Below, piece after piece: positions 25,891 to 36,375 of a stretch of 64,000 nucleotides of DNA. The notes under the pieces were generated by a model. It was not told the origin of the DNA. It made no database searches and was given only the letters and a program-made list of their open reading frames with translations. Source of the stretch: Streptomyces sp. SirexAA-E (GTDB lineage: Bacteria > Actinomycetota > Actinomycetes > Streptomycetales > Streptomycetaceae); NCBI RefSeq assembly GCF_000177195.2, contig NC_015953.1, forward strand, positions 1,798,001-1,862,000, given 5' to 3'. Numbering within the stretch: position 1 is the stretch's first letter; each line of letters starts with the position of its first letter. A program made the position numbers and the translations under genes.

Positions 25891-27840
25891 GTGCCCCCAC
25901 TGCGAGCTGAACCGCCGTCCGCCGCCCGCCTTCCCGGGGAACCGGCGGAGCTGACCGACGCCGAGCGGGCCGAGGCCGCCCTCACCGAGCACTACGCGCG
26001 ACTGGCCCGGATCGGCTACCTCGTGCTGCCGCCCTCGCTGGGCCGCAACCGCCGGGTGCTGACCGCGCACTGGCTGGTCCAGCGGTCCCTGCCCCGGGCG
26101 CACACCCCGGAGCACGCCGGAGCGCCGCACGGGGACCCGGGGTGCGCCTACGCGTACGTACGGCTGCGGGTGGTGCGCTCGGCGCTCACGGCGGGCCTGC
26201 CGCTGCGCCGGTTCGCGCGGCCCCGGCGCGTGCAGCTGCCGCCGCTGCTGCCGCAGGTGTGGGGGCTGCGGCTGTTCCCGCATTCCTGCGGGGCGGACGA
26301 ACTGGCCCTGGAGCGGGCCCTCTCCGAGGTGTCGGGCCCCGGCCGGGCCGCCCATGTGCTGCGGGGGCTGGAGGGGCTCGCGGACGAGGAGGTGGGGCAG
26401 GTCCTCGGTGCGGCGGGGGTGGCCGACCCGGCGGCCGCGCTGGCGGAGGCGGACCGGCTGACCGCGCCGCACGCCCTGCTGGCGTCCCCCGAGTTCGATC
26501 CGTGCGCGCTCCAGGTCAGGCCGACCGATCTGCCGCGCCGCCGACGGCGGGCCCGGACGTTCTGGGCGGGGCTCTGCGCCCTGGCCGTGTGCGGGACTCT
26601 CGTGCTGATGCCCCGGGACGGCCTGGGCGGCCCGCACACCGCCTCCGCGCCGCTGTACTCGCGCAACGCCGCCGCCGAACAGGCCCTGGACCCCCGGGCG
26701 GTGCGCCGGGTGCCGGACGGTCACTGGCGGAGTTCGGCCCGCAGCGACTTCACGGCGTGGCCGGCCCGCGGCGACCGCACCGATGACGTCCGGCTGCTCG
26801 GGCGGGCCCTCGCCGCGTGGGCCAGGCCCGGTCCGGCGGTCGCCTCGTCGGCGACGCCCGGGACACCGGTCGGCCCGCCGATGGGCCCGCCGCAGCTGCT
26901 GTACGCGGGCGAGGTGGGCCCGGCCGCGGTGGTGCTCTTCCACGACGGGCTGCGCGTCGTGCGGTACGCCGAGTCCCGGGACGCCGATCCGTCGCGAGGC
27001 GTGGTCCTGGACTTCGCCCGGGTGGACGGCGCGGACGAGGCGACGGCGAGCGCCCTGCTCGTCCAGCGCCGCGACGGCCGGGTCCGCTATCTCACCGCCC
27101 CCTGGGTGCGTGAGGTCTTCGTGCGCGACCTGCGTGCGCCGCGCGCCCCGGCGCGGCCCCTGGGACGCCGTGCGGACGGGGTGACGGACGCGCTGACCGG
27201 GCCGCGCGGGAGTGCGCCGGAGTGCGAGCGGTGGCACGCGCTGGAGGTCCGGGACGGTACGGCGGCACGGTTGATGACGGATCTCGGCGAGCTCACCCCG
27301 GTCCACCTGACGTCCGGATCGCCGTCCGCCCCGCACGACGTCTCGGGCCGGGCGGAGCGCGAGAGCTGGGCGCGTACCGCCTGTCTGTTGCGCACGATGC
27401 GCTCCAACGGGGTCCGGTCGGTGAACTCCTGGGCGTACGCCGAGCAGCCGCTGCCCGAGGGCGGTGGTTCCGCGCTCTGGTTCTGTACCCGGGCGGACAC
27501 CTGGCGGGGGTCGGGCAGCAGGGTGCTGGCCCAGTTCCAGGCCCCGCCCGAGCTGTCGGGCGGGACCGCCGCGTCGGGCGCGGTCGCGGCCCGCGCGGAG
27601 GACTCCCCCGACTGCGGGTCCCGCAGGCCGCGGGTCCTGGCGGGCGTGCTGTGGAAGTCGGACGCCGGGCGCTGGTACGTGCTCGCGGCGGGCTCCCGGC
27701 AGTTCGCGTCCGTCTCGGCGACGGGCGGTGTCGAGGGGCGGGCCGAGGGGCCGCTGCTGGCGGTGCCGGCGCGGGCGGGCGACCGGGCGAGGCTCGACGG
27801 GCTGCTGGCGGACGGCAGCCGGGTCAGGGCCCTGCGCTGA
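25891..27840 (+). CDS. Membrane-anchored protein with degenerate sigma-like N-terminus
   Basis: Protein of 649 residues. Residues about 25-190 resemble a decayed ECF/SigE-type sigma factor: EHYARLARIGYLVLPPSLG looks like the region 2 start, and RAAHVLRGLEGLADEEVGQVLG looks like region 4 (short form AAHVLRGLEGLADEEVGQVL). A Lys/Arg stop-transfer run (RRRRRAR) and one hydrophobic segment FWAGLCALAVCGTLVLM follow at about residue 222. The remaining 400 residues would be extracytoplasmic and match no domain I know. The GTG start has no clear ribosome binding site. A role in signalling across the membrane is inference from the layout only. Confidence 0.65.
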   Translation: MPPLRAEPPSAARLPGEPAELTDAERAEAALTEHYARLARIGYLVLPPSLGRNRRVLTAHWLVQRSLPRAHTPEHAGAPHGDPGCAYAYVRLRVVRSALTAGLPLRRFARPRRVQLPPLLPQVWGLRLFPHSCGADELALERALSEVSGPGRAAHVLRGLEGLADEEVGQVLGAAGVADPAAALAEADRLTAPHALLASPEFDPCALQVRPTDLPRRRRRARTFWAGLCALAVCGTLVLMPRDGLGGPHTASAPLYSRNAAAEQALDPRAVRRVPDGHWRSSARSDFTAWPARGDRTDDVRLLGRALAAWARPGPAVASSATPGTPVGPPMGPPQLLYAGEVGPAAVVLFHDGLRVVRYAESRDADPSRGVVLDFARVDGADEATASALLVQRRDGRVRYLTAPWVREVFVRDLRAPRAPARPLGRRADGVTDALTGPRGSAPECERWHALEVRDGTAARLMTDLGELTPVHLTSGSPSAPHDVSGRAERESWARTACLLRTMRSNGVRSVNSWAYAEQPLPEGGGSALWFCTRADTWRGSGSRVLAQFQAPPELSGGTAASGAVAARAEDSPDCGSRRPRVLAGVLWKSDAGRWYVLAAGSRQFASVSATGGVEGRAEGPLLAVPARAGDRARLDGLLADGSRVRALR

Positions 27841-27933
27841 GCGCCGGGCCGGGCCGCCCAGGAAGCCCGTACGGCTCGTTCGGACGGGACCCTGCGGCCA
27901 TGGCCTGCCGCGTCGCCCCGATAGGCTGTCGGC

Positions 27934-28656
27934 ATGACGACCGGGGTGCGGCGCAGGATGGGCGTCGACGAGCGCAGGGCCCAACTGATCGGCGTAGCGC
28001 TTGAGTTGTTCAGCGACCGCTCTCCCGACGATGTGTCGATCGACGAGATCGCGGCTGCGGCCGGCATCTCGCGGCCGCTGGTCTACCACTACTTCCCCGG
28101 GAAGCAGAGCCTGTACGAGGCGGCGCTCGGCCGGGCCGCCGACGAGCTGGCGGGACGGTTCCTGGAGGCCCACGAAGGTCCTCTGGGGGCACGGCTGCTG
28201 CGGGTGATGGGCCGGTTCTTCGACTTCGTCGAGGAGCACGGACCGGGCTTCTCCGCCCTGTTGCGCGGAGGTCCGTCGGGCGGGTCGTCCAGCGCCGACG
28301 CGATGATCGACGGGGTGCGGCAGGCCGCGTACGGCCAGATCCTGTCCCACCTCCAGGTGACGTCACCGCCCGCCCGGCTGGAGCTCGTGGTCCGTTCCTG
28401 GGTGTCGCTGGCCGAGACGACGGCTCTGCTCTGGCTGGACGGGCGGCGTATCCCGCGGGCGGAGCTGGAGTTGCAGCTCGTGCACGACTTCGCGGCGCTG
28501 GCGTCGGTGAGTGCCGCCTACGACCAGGAGATGGCCGGCATCGTGCTGCGGGTCTTCGCGCAGGAGCCGGCGGACGGCCCCTTCGGCGACCTGCTCGGCC
28601 GGCTCTCCGCCATCGCGCCCGCCGCCCCGGCCGTGCCGCAGCAGCGGAGCCGGTAG
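27934..28656 (+). CDS. TetR family regulator
   Basis: Regulator of 240 residues. The N-terminal HTH is IDEIAAAAGISRPLVYHYF (about residues 33-51), followed by PGKQSLYEAAL, the classical TetR_N pattern. The larger C-terminal ligand-binding domain ends in a Pro/Ala-rich tail. It has no obvious target next to it: the convergent SDR gene is 77 bases away and is controlled by another TetR. It starts 93 bases after the large membrane protein. Confidence 0.87.
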   Translation: MTTGVRRRMGVDERRAQLIGVALELFSDRSPDDVSIDEIAAAAGISRPLVYHYFPGKQSLYEAALGRAADELAGRFLEAHEGPLGARLLRVMGRFFDFVEEHGPGFSALLRGGPSGGSSSADAMIDGVRQAAYGQILSHLQVTSPPARLELVVRSWVSLAETTALLWLDGRRIPRAELELQLVHDFAALASVSAAYDQEMAGIVLRVFAQEPADGPFGDLLGRLSAIAPAAPAVPQQRSR

Positions 28657-28732
28657 GGAGCATCCCGCCCCTGCCCCGTCCCGTGTCGCGGACGGGCGGG
28701 GCGGACGGCCGCCGGTCGTCCGGGGCGGGCCC

Positions 28733-29656
28733 TCAGGAGTCCGTCCGCTCTGTGGCCATCTCCGGGAACGTCACCCCGGTGAGCTCCTCGGAGACGGTCC
28801 ACAGTCGCCGCTGGACGGCCTGGTCGTGGGAGTCGGGGCTGGAGGTGACCGGCTTCGGATACCCCCGGATCTCCCCCCGGCCGCCGGGGCCGTAGTACTG
28901 GCCGCCGATGACGGCCGGATCGGTGGCGGCGCGCAGGGTGGGCAGGGCACCCATCTCCGCCTTCTGGGTGAGCAGCGGCGCGAGCCAGGTGATGGGCACC
29001 CGGAGCGCGGCGGGTGTGTTGCGGGCGAGCTCGGTGTTGGACACGCCGGGGTGGGCGGCCACCGCGACGGTGGTGCCGTGCGGTGCGAGCCGGCGCTGCA
29101 GCTCGTACGTGAACATCAGGTTGGCGAGTTTGGCCTGGCCGTAGGCGGCGGTGCGGCTGTACGAGCGTTCCCACTGCAGGTCGTCGAAGTGGATGGCGGC
29201 CCGGATGCGGTGACCGGTGCTGCTGACCGTCACGACGCGGGAGCCGGGGACGGGCAGGAGCCGGTCCAGCAGCAGGCCGGTCAGGGCGAAGTGGCCGAGG
29301 TGGTTGGTGCCGAACTGCAGCTCGAAGCCGTCGGCGGTGGTCTGCCGCGGGGTGTACATCACGCCGGCGTTGTTGATCAGGAGGTCGATGCGCGGGTGGG
29401 CGGCGCGCAGGTCGGCCGCCGCGGACCGGATCGAGTCCAGGGAGGTCAGGTCGAGGGCCTGGACGGTGACGTCGCCGGTGAGGCGGGCGGCCGCCCGCCT
29501 GCCCTTCTCGACGTCGCGGACGGCCAGGACCACCGCCGCCCCGCGCGCGGCGAGCATCCGGGCGGTCTCGAAGCCGAGCCCGGTGTTGGCGCCGGTCACG
29601 ACCGCCACCCGGCCACGCTGATCGGGGATGTCCTGCTCGGTCCACTCGCCACTCAT
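28733..29656 (-). CDS. Short-chain dehydrogenase (retinol dehydrogenase-like)
   Basis: NADP-dependent SDR of 307 residues. Motifs are VVTGANTGLGFETAR (residues 19-33), LINNAGVM (about residue 93), the catalytic Ser in VTVSSTGH and the YGQAKLAN active site (about residue 168). Substrate unknown; the type is close to the WW-domain oxidoreductase / retinol dehydrogenase group. It is divergent from a TetR gene and preceded by repeated operators, so it is probably induced by an unknown ligand. Confidence 0.88.
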   Translation of the reverse strand: MSGEWTEQDIPDQRGRVAVVTGANTGLGFETARMLAARGAAVVLAVRDVEKGRRAAARLTGDVTVQALDLTSLDSIRSAAADLRAAHPRIDLLINNAGVMYTPRQTTADGFELQFGTNHLGHFALTGLLLDRLLPVPGSRVVTVSSTGHRIRAAIHFDDLQWERSYSRTAAYGQAKLANLMFTYELQRRLAPHGTTVAVAAHPGVSNTELARNTPAALRVPITWLAPLLTQKAEMGALPTLRAATDPAVIGGQYYGPGGRGEIRGYPKPVTSSPDSHDQAVQRRLWTVSEELTGVTFPEMATERTDS

Positions 29657-29669
29657 GCCGCACTCCTAA

Positions 29670-29735
29670 GAACCGTCGGTCTGTTATGAACGAACATAAG
29701 AGACCGCCGGTCTACTGTCAAGAGACCGGCGGTCT
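29670..29735. promoter_or_regulatory. Three TetR operator copies
   Basis: Two copies of the palindrome AGACCGNCGGTCT lie at 29701-29713 and 29723-29735 (centres 22 bases apart, two helical turns). A degenerate third copy with two mismatches lies at 29670-29682. They fill the gap between the divergent SDR and TetR genes. Confidence 0.75.
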
Positions 29736-29753
29736 GCAAGCTAGGCTGAGGGT

Positions 29754-30419
29754 GTGACATTCCAGCGCGCGCGAAGCGAGGAGCAGCGGGAGATCCGCCG
29801 CCGGACGATCCTGGACACGGCGGCGGCCATGCTCGACGAGATGCCCGTGGCCGAGGTGAGCCTCAACGAGCTCAGCCGGCGGGTGGGCCTGGCCAAGTCG
29901 AACGTCCTGCGGTATTTCGAGTCCCGCGAGGCGGTCCTACTCGAACTGCTGGACGATTTCCTGGGACGCTGGCTCGCCGACCTGGCGGACGAGCTGGCCG
30001 CGGGCATCGAGGCGCACGCGGCACCGGAAGTGCGGGCGGGCCAGCTGGCCGTGGTCCTCAGCCGGTCGCTGGCGGACCGGGTGGTGCTGTGCGATCTCTT
30101 CGGCGCGCAGGGCGGCGTCCTGGAGCACAACGTCTCGGTCGAGGTGGTCAAGCGGCACAAGCGTTCCTCGCTCACCCGGCTCGCCGCCATGACCGAGCTC
30201 GTGCGCCGCCACGTGCCCGAACTCGGCGACGACGCGCAGCTGTTCTGCCTGATGAGCCTCGTCTCGGCGGGCGCCCTCTCGTCCTACGTCCCGCCGCCGC
30301 CCAGCCTCCTCGCCGCCTACGCGGACGAGCCCGCTCTCGGCGCGCTCCACATGGAGCTGCCCGACGCGCTGCGGGCCGCCTTCACCTCGGCACTCCTGGG
30401 CGTGCTGCCGCGCGCCTGA
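29754..30419 (+). CDS. TetR family regulator
   Basis: Regulator of 221 residues. The HTH is VSLNELSRRVGLAKSNVLRYF (cited as ELSRRVGLAKSNVLRYF, about residues 36-55) followed by ESREAVLLELL. The C-terminus fits the TetR_C_33-like group. It is divergent from the SDR gene, with three operator copies between them, and so probably represses the SDR gene and itself. The GTG start lies directly after the operator block. Confidence 0.88.
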   Translation: MTFQRARSEEQREIRRRTILDTAAAMLDEMPVAEVSLNELSRRVGLAKSNVLRYFESREAVLLELLDDFLGRWLADLADELAAGIEAHAAPEVRAGQLAVVLSRSLADRVVLCDLFGAQGGVLEHNVSVEVVKRHKRSSLTRLAAMTELVRRHVPELGDDAQLFCLMSLVSAGALSSYVPPPPSLLAAYADEPALGALHMELPDALRAAFTSALLGVLPRA

Positions 30420-30460
30420 AGGTTTTCCTGCGCCGTGAGGGAGCACGGCCCCGCGCAGGC

Positions 30461-30811
30461 CTAGCGCTTGGTGTACGACGGGTCGAGGTCCCGGATCTCC
30501 GCCGAGGTGTGGGCGGTGAGGCCGTCGGCGGGCCCGAGGTGGTCCGCCAGCAGCTCCAGTACGTCCGCCGTCAGCCGGGACTTGATCTCGGGGGTGCGGC
30601 CGGCCAGCAGCGCGATGGAGACGTGCACGATCGCGTCGCCGGCCGGGGCGTCCCCGACGACGCTGTCCTCGGCCCGGCGGAACCGGGTCTTGCAGGCGGC
30701 GATCTTGGTGGACACGGCCTCCGCGACGAGCGGGTGCAACGCCAGCGCGAAGCCGCGGCGGTCGAAGCTGTCGTCGAGCTCGGCGGAGTAGTCGACGGTG
30801 ATCTGCGGCAT
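30461..30811 (-). CDS. 5-carboxymethyl-2-hydroxymuconate isomerase family protein
   Basis: Protein of 116 residues of the tautomerase superfamily (CHMI/HpaF type), which isomerises 5-carboxymethyl-2-hydroxymuconate in homoprotocatechuate breakdown. The N-terminal proline after Met (MPQITVDYSAEL) would be the catalytic base. The DAIVHVSIALLAGRTPEIKSRL motif (short: VSIALLAGRTPEIKSRL) is typical. No other homoprotocatechuate genes are nearby, so the true substrate may differ. The gene lies in the same direction as the pullulanase gene but is separated from it by a large hairpin. Confidence 0.85.
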   Translation of the reverse strand: MPQITVDYSAELDDSFDRRGFALALHPLVAEAVSTKIAACKTRFRRAEDSVVGDAPAGDAIVHVSIALLAGRTPEIKSRLTADVLELLADHLGPADGLTAHTSAEIRDLDPSYTKR

Positions 30812-30898
30812 CAGGCGCTCCTGGTGCGGGGTGCGGATGTGGGCGGGTTCAGCTTCGCGTGGGTGCTCCGGCCGCACAAGGTCGTGCCCGCCCTGCGA

Positions 30899-30960
30899 GA
30901 CCGGCCGGCCCCGGTCCCGGCTCCCGTACGGCGGGGACGCGGGGCCGGGGCCGGCCGGTC
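30899..30960 (-). terminator. Terminator after the pullulanase gene
   Basis: Perfect 16-bp arms (30899-30914 and 30945-30960) enclose a 30-base loop. It begins 10 bases past the pullulanase stop on the minus strand. Confidence 0.7.
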
Positions 30961-30969
30961 CGGGAGGCC

Positions 30970-33900
30970 TCAGCCCCGGGTGAACACGGCGACCGTGCGC
31001 CCCGGGACGGTGAAGGTCCCCGAAGAGCGGTCGTACGCCGCCTTCTTGACGGTCCGGTCCGCGCCGGACGCCTGGACGGGGTGCAGGGTGTACGTCGTAC
31101 GGGCCGGCTCGGGGACGCGCTGGGTCTGCGTCCCGGGGGTGGCGTTCAGGACGACGACCAGCTCGCCCAGTCGCATGGTGATCACGCCCGGCGTCTCCTT
31201 CGTACCGGAGAGCGGGAAGGACAGGGCCTTCTGGACCTGCGCCGTGGTGGCGAGGTCGAAGTCCTTCTCGGTGGTGCGAATGGTCAGCAGGTCCTGGTAC
31301 GCGGCGGACGCCCCGGTGATCTCCGCGCATCCGGGACGGAGCGCGGCGGAGGCCAGCAGCGGCTTGGCGTAGGACCACTTGTCCTGGTTGTCGGCGGCAG
31401 GCGGCAGCCCTCGGCCGAAGCCGTTGCCCTTGCGGCAGTCCCAGTGCAGGGCGTTGAACCAGTCGCCGCTGTCGTAGGAGTTGCGGTCCAGCGATTTGGA
31501 GCGCAGCAGGTCGGTCCCGGCCTGGGAGAGCGAGGGTCCCTGGGAGAGGGTGGCGGTCGCCATCGCCAGGACCTGCATGCGGGCCCGGTCGGCGGCGGTG
31601 GTTCCGGCGGGCAGTTTGAAGGCGAGCGTGTCGTAGAGGGTCTCGTTGTCATGGGCGTCGGCGTAGGCCAGGGCGTCGCCGGGGGCGGCCGCGTATCCCG
31701 CGGGCGCGCCGTTGTAGTCGACGGCCGAGCCCTTGACCGTGCGGCCCTGGGTGTCGGTGAAGGTGTAGTCGGCGAGGCTGCCGGTGAGGCCGACCTTGAT
31801 CAGGTCCTGGTAGTGCAGGAGCCGGGCCTTCTGTTCGGCCTCGGTGCCGTTGGCGGGTGAGGTGTTGGGGTCGGTGTAGAGGCCGGAGGCGAAGCCCTGG
31901 ACGCGGGGGTCCTCGTCGAAGGGGCCGCCGCCGCGTACGGCGTCGCGGGCCCGGTCGGAGAAGGTGGCGATGCCGGTGCCGGCCATGTTCTTCTGGGTGG
32001 CCTGGACGAAGTGGGCGTCGTCGGCGATCTCACCGAAGTTCCAGCCCTCGCCGTACAGGACGATCTTCTTCCCGTCGACGCCGTCCTCGGCGACGGTCAG
32101 CGCGTCGAGCGCCTTGCGGACGGCCAGGATGTTGGCCTTGGGGTGGTGTCCCATCAGGTCGAAGCGGAAGCCGTCGACCTTGTACTCCTTGGCCCAGGTG
32201 ACGACCGAGTCCACCACGAGCTTGCCCATCATGGTGTTCTCGGTCGCGGTGTCGGCGCAGCAGGTGGAGGTGGAGACGGTGCCGTCCTCCAGGAGCCGCT
32301 GGTAGTAGCCGGGCACGATCCTGTCGAGGACGGACTTGTCGTCCTGCCCGGAGGCGACGGTGTGGTTGTAGACGACGTCCATGACGGTGCGCAGCCCGGC
32401 GCCGTTGAGGCCCTGGACCATCTGCCGGAACTCGACGGTGCGCTTCGTGCCGTTCGGGTCGGAGGCGTACGAGCCCTCGGGCACGGTGTAGTGCAGCGGG
32501 TCGTAGCCCCAGTTGAAGCCGTCCTCGGCGGCGGCCTTCGTGACGCAGGCCTGCTGCTCCTCGGAGTCGGGTGCGTACACGGACAGTTCGCAGGCGGGCG
32601 TGGTCTGCCGGGACTTCTTCTCGGGGATCGTCCCGATGTCGAAGGCGGGCAGCAGGTGGACGTAGCCGGTGCCGGAGTCGGCGAGTTCCCTGAGGTGCTT
32701 CATCCCGTCGGAGCGGGTGTCGGTGAACGCCAGGTACTCACCGGGGTGCTTCGAGGTGGGGTCCGTGATCGAGAAGTCGCGGATGTGCAGTTCCTGGATC
32801 TGCGCGTCGCGCAGCGGGACGGCCGCGGGCTTCTTCAGGCCGGACCAGCCCCGCGGTGCCAGTTCCGGGTCGTCGAGGTCGACGACGAGGCTGCGGGCGG
32901 AGTCGGTGGTCAGGGCGGTGGAGTAGGGGTCGGTGACCTTGTTGGTGACGGTCTTCCCGACGCTGGGGGCCCAGACGTCCACGACGTACCGGTAGGGCTT
33001 GCCCGTCCAGCTCTTCGTGCCGGTGACGGACCAGACGCCGGTGCGGTCGTCGCGGCGCATCGGGACGGTACGGCCGTCGAGTTCGAGCGAGACGGTACGG
33101 GCGGTGGGCGCCCAGACGGAGAGGGTGGGGGTGCCCTTGCGGAAGACCGGCCCGAGCTCGGCCGTGCTCGCGGCCTTCCCGTACAGGTCGTCCAGGACCC
33201 CGGCGGTCTGGACGCCGGTGGCGGCGAGCAGGGCGCCGTTGGCGGCGCGCTGGGTGGCGATCAGCTGGCCGCGCAGCGACGCGCGGACCCTGTCCCGGTC
33301 GCGCGGGTCCACGGTGAAGGCCGGGTGGTCCGCCAGGTGCGGGTACTTCGCCTTCTGGGCGGCGGTGAGTTCGGTGGTGCCGAGCCGGAGCCACCGGCCC
33401 TCGTCACTGAGGGCGCCGTCGACGACGGAGATCCGGCCGTCGTTCGCGTACACGAGCTGCTGGCTGGTGGCGGCGGTGGCCTTCACCTTCCAGACGACGG
33501 TGTCCGCGTCGATCCACTGGGCCTCGGCCTTGGTCAGGTCGGGCGTGGGGACGCCGCCGGTCTGGGGCAGCAGGTATCCGGACTTCCCGCCGAGCATCCA
33601 CACCTCGTGCCCGTAGGTGGCGAGGTCCAGGGACTGGTCGCTGGGCAGGTCCTTCTCGTCGCCCTTGTGCAGGATGTAGCTGAGTGAGGTGGCGCCGTCG
33701 GTGAGCGGCACCTCGAACGTGGCGCCGTAGGCGTCGGTCTTCACCGGCGGCAGGGGTTTCGCCCAGTCGGTGGGGGCGGCGGCGCCGGTCCAGGTGTGCA
33801 GGCCCCAGCCGTCGTAGTCGCCGTCGGCCCGGTGGTAGTGCAGGACGGCCTTGGAGGTGTCCTGCGGCGGGTTCGCGCCCTCGGGGGCTTCGGTGGTCTG

Positions 33901-36285
33901 CTCGTCCTCGCCCTGTTCGACCCAGACCTGGCCGGTCTTCGCGAGGTCGATCGTCCGCTCGGGCCCGTCGGCGGTGCCGTTGTCGACCACGGTGTACGGG
34001 ACGGTGGAGGTGCCCTCCTCCAGGTCGATCCAGGCGAAGGCTCCGTAGGCGTCGCGACCGATGAAGTCGGCGCTCTTCTCCCCGGACCTCAGCTGCCAGC
34101 CGTCGTAGTCGCCGTCCGCGCGGTGGTAGTGGACGACGGCCCGGTCGCGTTCGACGGCGACGGGCTTCGACGCGGGCGGCGCCTGGCCGGCGGTGGTGGA
34201 GGCGAGGGCGCTCGCGGTGCGCCCGGCCCGGTCGACGACCACGGCCTTGTAGCGCAGGGCCGTCCCGGCCTTCACCGACTCGTCCACGTACTGGGTGACC
34301 TTGTACGGGGCGTGGTCGGCGGTGCCGAGGGTGGCCCACGTGCCGTTGCCGGTCTGGGCGGCGAACACCACCCGGTTCGAGCCGCCGCCGCTGACGTCGG
34401 CGGTGATCTCGACGGTTCCGGTGGCTCCGGCGGCCGGGGCCGTCAGGGTGACCGAGGGCTTGGTGGCCGGGGTGCCGAGCTGCTTGTCGGCGCGCAGCAC
34501 GAGGCTGGAGAGGGCGGGCACGGTGACCCGGATCTTCCTGTCCGCGCCGCTGCGGACGGTGCCGCTGCCTCCGTACAGGGTGCGGAAGCTCATGCCGGCC
34601 GACTCGGTGGTCAGCTCGACCGTCTTGGGCGCGGCGGAGTTGTTGGTGGCGACGACGTACTCGTACGGGCGCTCGGCGTCCGTGCGCGAGAAGGCGTACA
34701 CGGAGTCCTCGGCGTACCGCTCGGTCTGGGTGCCGTCGCGCAGTGCGGGATGTTCGCGGGTGAGCTTCGACAGCGCGGCGATCGACCGGTACAGCGGGTG
34801 GGTGGTGTCGTACGCGTCCGAGGCGTGGGTGCGGTCGGTGCCGAGCTGGTCGTCGTCGAGGTAGTCGGCGGTCTTCGAGGCGAAGAGCGGCTGGCGGGCG
34901 TCCCTGTCGCCGCCGGCGCCGGTGTAGCCCTGCTCGTCGCCGTAGTAGACCACCGGGTTGCCCCGGCTCAGGAACATCAGTTCGTCGGAGAGGCGGGCGC
35001 GGGCGAGCAGTTCGGCGTCGTCCGCCTTCGGGTTGTCCTGCTTCAGGAACGTGCCGATGCGGCCCATGTCGTGGTTGCCGAGAAAGGTGACCTGCTCGTA
35101 GGCGTTGGCCTTGTCCGTGGTGTAGCGGTAGTCGTCCGCGTAGACGGCGGCGAGCTTCGAGGCGGGCGCGCCCTGGGAGGCGTACTGCCGGGCGGCTTCC
35201 TGGAACGGGAAGTCGAGGGTCGCGTCGAGCCGGCCCCGGGTGACGTAGGGCGAGGTGATGGCGGTGTCGGCGGAGTAGACCTCGCCGAACATGAAGAAGT
35301 CGTCCCGGCCGCGCTTGGCCGCGTAGGCGTCCAGCGCGGTGGCCCACTGGGTCCAGAAGTCCAGGTCGACGTGTTTGACGGTGTCGATGCGGAAGCCGTC
35401 GACGCCGAAGTCGCGGACCCACTTCTCGTAGATCCTCTCCATGCCGGTCACGACCTCGGGACGCTCGGTCCACAGGTCGTCCAGGCCGGAGAAGTCGCCG
35501 TACCCGGTGGACTCGCCGGCATAGGTGGAGTCACCCCGGTTGTGGTACATCGTGGGGTCGTTGAGCCAGGCGGGGACCTTCTTGCCCGTGGTGACGGGGG
35601 TGTACGGGAAGGAGTCGGCGTCCACCTTCTTCATGCCGTCGCTGTCGTCGAACGGCCGGCCCTCCGTGTCGAGGTAGGGGTAGGCGCCCTTGGACTTGTA
35701 GCCGTACTCCTTCTCGGCGTAGTCCACGGTGTCGGCGGTGTGGTTGGTGATGACGTCGAAGAAGACCTTCATGCCCTTGCCGTGGGCCTTGTCGATCAGC
35801 TTCGTCAGGTCGGCGTTGGTGCCGAAGTGGGGGTCGACCTGGGTGAAGTCGGTGATCCAGTAACCGTGGTAGCCGGCCGAGGCGTCGTCGCCGGTGCCCT
35901 GGACGGGCCGGTTCTTGAAGATCGGGGCGAGCCAGATGGCGGTGGTGCCGAGGCCCTTGATGTAGTCAAGCCGCTGGGTGAGGCCCTTGAGGTCGCCGCC
36001 CTGGTAGAAGCCCTTGTCGGTGGGGTCGAATCCGGTCTCCAGCCGCGAACCCGTGAGCTTGCCCCGGTCGTTGGAGGTGTCTCCGTTGGCGAACCGGTCG
36101 GGCAGGACGAAGTAGAACTGCTCGCGGGTCAGGTCGTGCCGGGCCGGTTCCCTGGCGAGCTTCGCGTCCGAGGGTGGTGACGGGGGCCGGGGCGCGGCGG
36201 ACGCGGTGGCCGCCGCCGGCACGACGGGCAGCAGCGCGGCGCACAGCGCGGCGACGGCTCCCCGCCTCAGGGTGGTTCGGGACAC
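30970..36285 (-). CDS. Secreted bifunctional alpha-amylase/pullulanase
   Basis: Extracellular starch-degrading enzyme of 1771 residues with two GH13 catalytic domains. A Sec signal peptide (residues 1-30, ending near ATASAAP) is followed by an alpha-amylase-type domain: DVITNHT (about 178), GFRIDTVKH (about 298), FMFGEVYS (about 333), TFLGNHDM (about 403). Two tandem CBM41-like domains share [12 protein letters not shown] (about 723 and 820). A CBM48 and pullulanase domain come next: DVVYNHT (about 1305), [10 protein letters not shown] (about 1375), LYGEGWNFG (about 1413), [12 protein letters not shown] (about 1545). Acts on alpha-1,4 and alpha-1,6 bonds. GTG start with GAGGAG nine bases before. 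amyA lies upstream on the same strand, separated by a terminator. Confidence 0.95.
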   Translation of the reverse strand: MSRTTLRRGAVAALCAALLPVVPAAATASAAPRPPSPPSDAKLAREPARHDLTREQFYFVLPDRFANGDTSNDRGKLTGSRLETGFDPTDKGFYQGGDLKGLTQRLDYIKGLGTTAIWLAPIFKNRPVQGTGDDASAGYHGYWITDFTQVDPHFGTNADLTKLIDKAHGKGMKVFFDVITNHTADTVDYAEKEYGYKSKGAYPYLDTEGRPFDDSDGMKKVDADSFPYTPVTTGKKVPAWLNDPTMYHNRGDSTYAGESTGYGDFSGLDDLWTERPEVVTGMERIYEKWVRDFGVDGFRIDTVKHVDLDFWTQWATALDAYAAKRGRDDFFMFGEVYSADTAITSPYVTRGRLDATLDFPFQEAARQYASQGAPASKLAAVYADDYRYTTDKANAYEQVTFLGNHDMGRIGTFLKQDNPKADDAELLARARLSDELMFLSRGNPVVYYGDEQGYTGAGGDRDARQPLFASKTADYLDDDQLGTDRTHASDAYDTTHPLYRSIAALSKLTREHPALRDGTQTERYAEDSVYAFSRTDAERPYEYVVATNNSAAPKTVELTTESAGMSFRTLYGGSGTVRSGADRKIRVTVPALSSLVLRADKQLGTPATKPSVTLTAPAAGATGTVEITADVSGGGSNRVVFAAQTGNGTWATLGTADHAPYKVTQYVDESVKAGTALRYKAVVVDRAGRTASALASTTAGQAPPASKPVAVERDRAVVHYHRADGDYDGWQLRSGEKSADFIGRDAYGAFAWIDLEEGTSTVPYTVVDNGTADGPERTIDLAKTGQVWVEQGEDEQTTEAPEGANPPQDTSKAVLHYHRADGDYDGWGLHTWTGAAAPTDWAKPLPPVKTDAYGATFEVPLTDGATSLSYILHKGDEKDLPSDQSLDLATYGHEVWMLGGKSGYLLPQTGGVPTPDLTKAEAQWIDADTVVWKVKATAATSQQLVYANDGRISVVDGALSDEGRWLRLGTTELTAAQKAKYPHLADHPAFTVDPRDRDRVRASLRGQLIATQRAANGALLAATGVQTAGVLDDLYGKAASTAELGPVFRKGTPTLSVWAPTARTVSLELDGRTVPMRRDDRTGVWSVTGTKSWTGKPYRYVVDVWAPSVGKTVTNKVTDPYSTALTTDSARSLVVDLDDPELAPRGWSGLKKPAAVPLRDAQIQELHIRDFSITDPTSKHPGEYLAFTDTRSDGMKHLRELADSGTGYVHLLPAFDIGTIPEKKSRQTTPACELSVYAPDSEEQQACVTKAAAEDGFNWGYDPLHYTVPEGSYASDPNGTKRTVEFRQMVQGLNGAGLRTVMDVVYNHTVASGQDDKSVLDRIVPGYYQRLLEDGTVSTSTCCADTATENTMMGKLVVDSVVTWAKEYKVDGFRFDLMGHHPKANILAVRKALDALTVAEDGVDGKKIVLYGEGWNFGEIADDAHFVQATQKNMAGTGIATFSDRARDAVRGGGPFDEDPRVQGFASGLYTDPNTSPANGTEAEQKARLLHYQDLIKVGLTGSLADYTFTDTQGRTVKGSAVDYNGAPAGYAAAPGDALAYADAHDNETLYDTLAFKLPAGTTAADRARMQVLAMATATLSQGPSLSQAGTDLLRSKSLDRNSYDSGDWFNALHWDCRKGNGFGRGLPPAADNQDKWSYAKPLLASAALRPGCAEITGASAAYQDLLTIRTTEKDFDLATTAQVQKALSFPLSGTKETPGVITMRLGELVVVLNATPGTQTQRVPEPARTTYTLHPVQASGADRTVKKAAYDRSSGTFTVPGRTVAVFTRG

Positions 36286-36326
36286 GGGCGGGTTCTCCTC
36301 GGCTTTCAGGGGTGGGGGTCGAGCGG

Positions 36327-36366
36327 TGCGGGCCGGGGACGCCGTCGATCGCGTCCCCGGCCCGCA
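36327..36366 (-). terminator. Terminator after amyA
   Basis: A perfect 16-bp stem (36327-36342 with 36351-36366) and 8-base loop lies 10 bases past the amyA stop, separating it from the pullulanase gene. Confidence 0.8.
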
Positions 36367-36375
36367 GGTGGTGGT

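Noticed and set aside
32011..36180. Long plus-strand open frames opposite the pullulanase gene
   Set aside because: Valine/glycine-rich shadow frames of the secreted enzyme; no signal peptide, domain or ribosome binding site.
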